Positions 12,380 through 13,977 of a DNA stretch of 13,977 nucleotides are shown piece after piece. The notes beneath the pieces were generated by a model that was not told the origin of the DNA, made no database searches, and saw only the letters and a list, made by a program, of their open reading frames with translations. The stretch covers positions 1 to 13,977 of the forward strand of contig MFVN01000019.1 of assembly GCA_001786095.1 (NCBI GenBank), given 5' to 3'. Numbering within the stretch: the stretch's first letter is position 1; each line of letters begins with the position of its first letter. This DNA is from Candidatus Nomurabacteria bacterium RIFCSPLOWO2_02_FULL_42_17 (GTDB taxonomy: Bacteria; Patescibacteriota; Minisyncoccia; Phycocordibacterales; MFVN01). The position numbers and the translations under genes are program-made.

Positions 12380-13977
12380 ATGAAAGTCGTAACAGTTATT
12401 CCTTTTAAACGAGGCGTGAAAAAAGATGCGCTTTCTTATTTTTCCTCTCGTGAGATGACTGTTGGTTCTATTGTTTCCGTGCCTATACGCAGAAAAAACG
12501 CGGATGCTTTAGTAACCTCGATTGAAGACGTCATTGCCACCAAATCCGCTATTAAACAGGCGTCTTACGGATTGCGACGCATTATGAAAGTAAAAGGGCC
12601 GTCCGTTTTCAGCGCAAGTTTTTTTCAAACAGCGGGACATTTGGCTGATTATTTTGCGGCCGGATTAGGTGAAACTTTGGACGCGCTTTTACCAGACTCA
12701 TTACTGACTAATTACGAAAAAATAATTTTCGATCTTCCGAAATTTCCCAACCCTCTACTTTCAACCTCACATTTAAAACAAGAAAAATTAATTTTTCAAG
12801 CGCCTTTGGAAGACCGCTTAATATTCTACCGCACGGCCGTGCGCGAATATTTCGCGCGCCAACAATCACTTTTTATATGCCTGCCATCCATAAACGAAAT
12901 TGAACATTTTACGAAAAATCTCCAGCGCGGTATAGAAGAATATGTTTTCACATTACATGGAGAAATGTCTAATAAGGATATAATTCAAAACACGCGTGGC
13001 ATACTTTCCTCCACGCATCCGGTGCTTATCTTGGGCACCCCCCAGTATTTATGTTTGCCCCGCCCGGATCTCTCGGTAATAGTGTTAGAACATGAAAGTT
13101 CGCCAGCTTATCGCCGGTTCAACCGTCCGTATATTGATTTTCGAGTCTTGGCTGAAATTCTGTCAGCCCAAAACCACCTGCGATTAATTTTAGCCGATAA
13201 TTTTCTACGGACGGAAATTCTGCACAGGGCTGAGTGCGGTGAATTTGCTGAATTATCTTCGCTTTCTTTTCGCACCCGCCACAACACCCCGCTAGTAATA
13301 GTGGATATGAAAAAAGAAGATGAGATAAACCGCGGATTTAGCGTGTTATCGCGCGAACTAAAAGAAGCCGTGCGCCACACAATAGCGCGTAAAGAACATA
13401 TGTTTATTTTTAACCTGCGAAAAGGATTGGCTCCGCTGACTATCTGCCACGACTGCGCCAGTATTCTTTTTTGCTCTCAATGTCAGGCACCGGTGGTACT
13501 TTACGCCCCATCAGATAAAGAGCGCTTTTTTTTCTGCAACCGTTGCCGGCAAACTTATTCCGCCGATACCTTATGTAAAAATTGCAATGGCTGGAATTTA
13601 AAATCCTTGGGGGCCGGTTTGGAATATGCGCAAGCCGAGCTTCAACGCGAATTTCCCGATTTACCGCTTTTTATTTTAGACCGCGCGCATGCCACCCGAG
13701 GCCGGCATGCCCGCGAACTCATACAAGATTTTTTCAAAACTCCGGGCTCGGTGCTTTTGGGCACCGAGATGGCTTTCTTTTACCTTAACCAACCAGTAAC
13801 ACGTAGCGCGGTTACATCTTTGGACGCACTTTTTTCTATTCCCAGTTTTCGCGTGGGTGAAAAAATTTTGCGGCTCCTGCTGGAACTGCGCGCGCTTTCG
13901 GAAGAAGGCGTTATTTTACAAACCAGAAATCCGGGCGAACACATACTCGACCATACCAAAAGCTCAAACTTGGTGGA
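12380..13977 (+). CDS. priA: PriA-like primosomal protein with degenerate helicase motifs, 3'-truncated by window edge
   Basis: 532 codons are visible from ATG 12380, 18 bp after murC, open to the right edge. The N-terminal DNA-binding part resembles PriA (VGSIVSVPIRRKNADALVTSI). Eight cysteines (356, 359, 365, 368, 386, 389, 399, 402) reproduce the PriA zinc pattern CX2CX5CX2C...CX2CX9CX2C, followed by LGAGLEYAQAELQREFP, matching the GxGTE block. The ATPase motifs have gone: no GSGKT is found where Walker A should be, DEEHD reads LEHES (236-240), GSATPS reads ADNFLR, the GTQMxAKG region reads GTEMAFFYL, and the QVAGRAGR arginine motif is absent. The protein is therefore probably a structural or loading factor without helicase activity, or a decaying gene, although the frame is intact. 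priA is used in the homology sense only. Confidence 0.85.
   Translation, partial: MKVVTVIPFKRGVKKDALSYFSSREMTVGSIVSVPIRRKNADALVTSIEDVIATKSAIKQASYGLRRIMKVKGPSVFSASFFQTAGHLADYFAAGLGETLDALLPDSLLTNYEKIIFDLPKFPNPLLSTSHLKQEKLIFQAPLEDRLIFYRTAVREYFARQQSLFICLPSINEIEHFTKNLQRGIEEYVFTLHGEMSNKDIIQNTRGILSSTHPVLILGTPQYLCLPRPDLSVIVLEHESSPAYRRFNRPYIDFRVLAEILSAQNHLRLILADNFLRTEILHRAECGEFAELSSLSFRTRHNTPLVIVDMKKEDEINRGFSVLSRELKEAVRHTIARKEHMFIFNLRKGLAPLTICHDCASILFCSQCQAPVVLYAPSDKERFFFCNRCRQTYSADTLCKNCNGWNLKSLGAGLEYAQAELQREFPDLPLFILDRAHATRGRHARELIQDFFKTPGSVLLGTEMAFFYLNQPVTRSAVTSLDALFSIPSFRVGEKILRLLLELRALSEEGVILQTRNPGEHILDHTKSSNLV
12830..12857. repeat. Abutting palindromes within the PriA-like gene
   Basis: CGCACGG/CCGTGCG (12830-12843, no spacer) runs into GCGCGAA-TAT-TTCGCGC (12841-12857), sharing three bases. 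They encode residues around YRTAVREYFAR, the position where the Walker A region of PriA would lie. Shorter than the palindromes in murC and the delta-prime gene, so partly explicable by chance and CG-rich codon choice. Confidence 0.6.

Noticed and set aside
13108..13380. Minus-strand 90-codon frame within the PriA-like gene
   Set aside because: It is antisense to a continuous frame that contains the PriA zinc site downstream.
13747..13768. Hairpin CTCGGTGC/GCACCGAG in the PriA-like gene as a terminator
   Set aside because: It lies inside a conserved open frame with no T-tract after it; 8 bp arms with a 6-base loop are plausible by chance in this sequence.
1..13977. Alternative genetic code with TGA as glycine (Gracilibacteria/SR1)
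   Set aside because: No gene contains in-frame TGA, and TGA serves as the natural stop of mltG, the membrane protein and the delta-prime gene.

Overview
The window looks like a chromosomal segment of a Candidate Phyla Radiation (Patescibacteria, probably Parcubacteria-like) bacterium. This rests on the style of the genes: compact single-domain versions of core proteins, a short MurC, a delta-prime clamp-loader subunit without a P-loop, a sigma-region-4/HARE-HTH fusion, many start codons without a clear Shine-Dalgarno sequence, and a membrane protein of a type I associate with that radiation. TGA is used as a stop and never as a sense codon, so the standard bacterial code applies. The lineage call is inference; no rRNA or other phylogenetic marker was available.

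Region 1 (1-3827, minus strand) holds three purine biosynthesis genes, transcribed in the order purB, purC, purH. purH is cut by the left edge. They form a row of separate units rather than a tight operon: an intrinsic terminator lies downstream of purB and of purC, and each gene has its own promoter-like spacer. The spacers before purC and purH are near-identical copies of about 89 bp. The three enzymes cover SAICAR synthesis, the two adenylosuccinate-lyase reactions, and the last two steps to IMP.

Region 2 (3828-11099, minus strand) is a tightly packed housekeeping cluster read in the order mreB, delta-prime subunit gene, frr, rseP, sigma-like HTH gene, membrane protein of unknown function, mltG, DEDDh exonuclease. 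Several stops and starts overlap (ATGA, TGATG, TAATG), and a strong terminator closes the cluster at 3792-3814. A well-formed extended -10 promoter at 7689-7717 restarts transcription before the sigma-like gene, so there are probably two transcription units. The themes are cell shape and wall (MreB, MltG), membrane proteolysis (RseP), ribosome recycling (Frr), replication (delta-prime, exonuclease) and transcription control.

Region 3 (11100-13977, plus strand) holds murC and then a PriA homologue cut by the right edge. murC and mreB are divergent, with overlapping -10 elements in a 32 bp gap, and both transcripts would be almost leaderless. The PriA homologue keeps all eight zinc-binding cysteines but has lost the recognisable helicase motifs.

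A recurring oddity is perfect palindromes inside coding sequences of rseP, the delta-prime gene, murC and priA. I found no tRNA, rRNA, CRISPR array, insertion sequence, defence island or riboswitch. No gene-free stretch exceeds about 150 bases.
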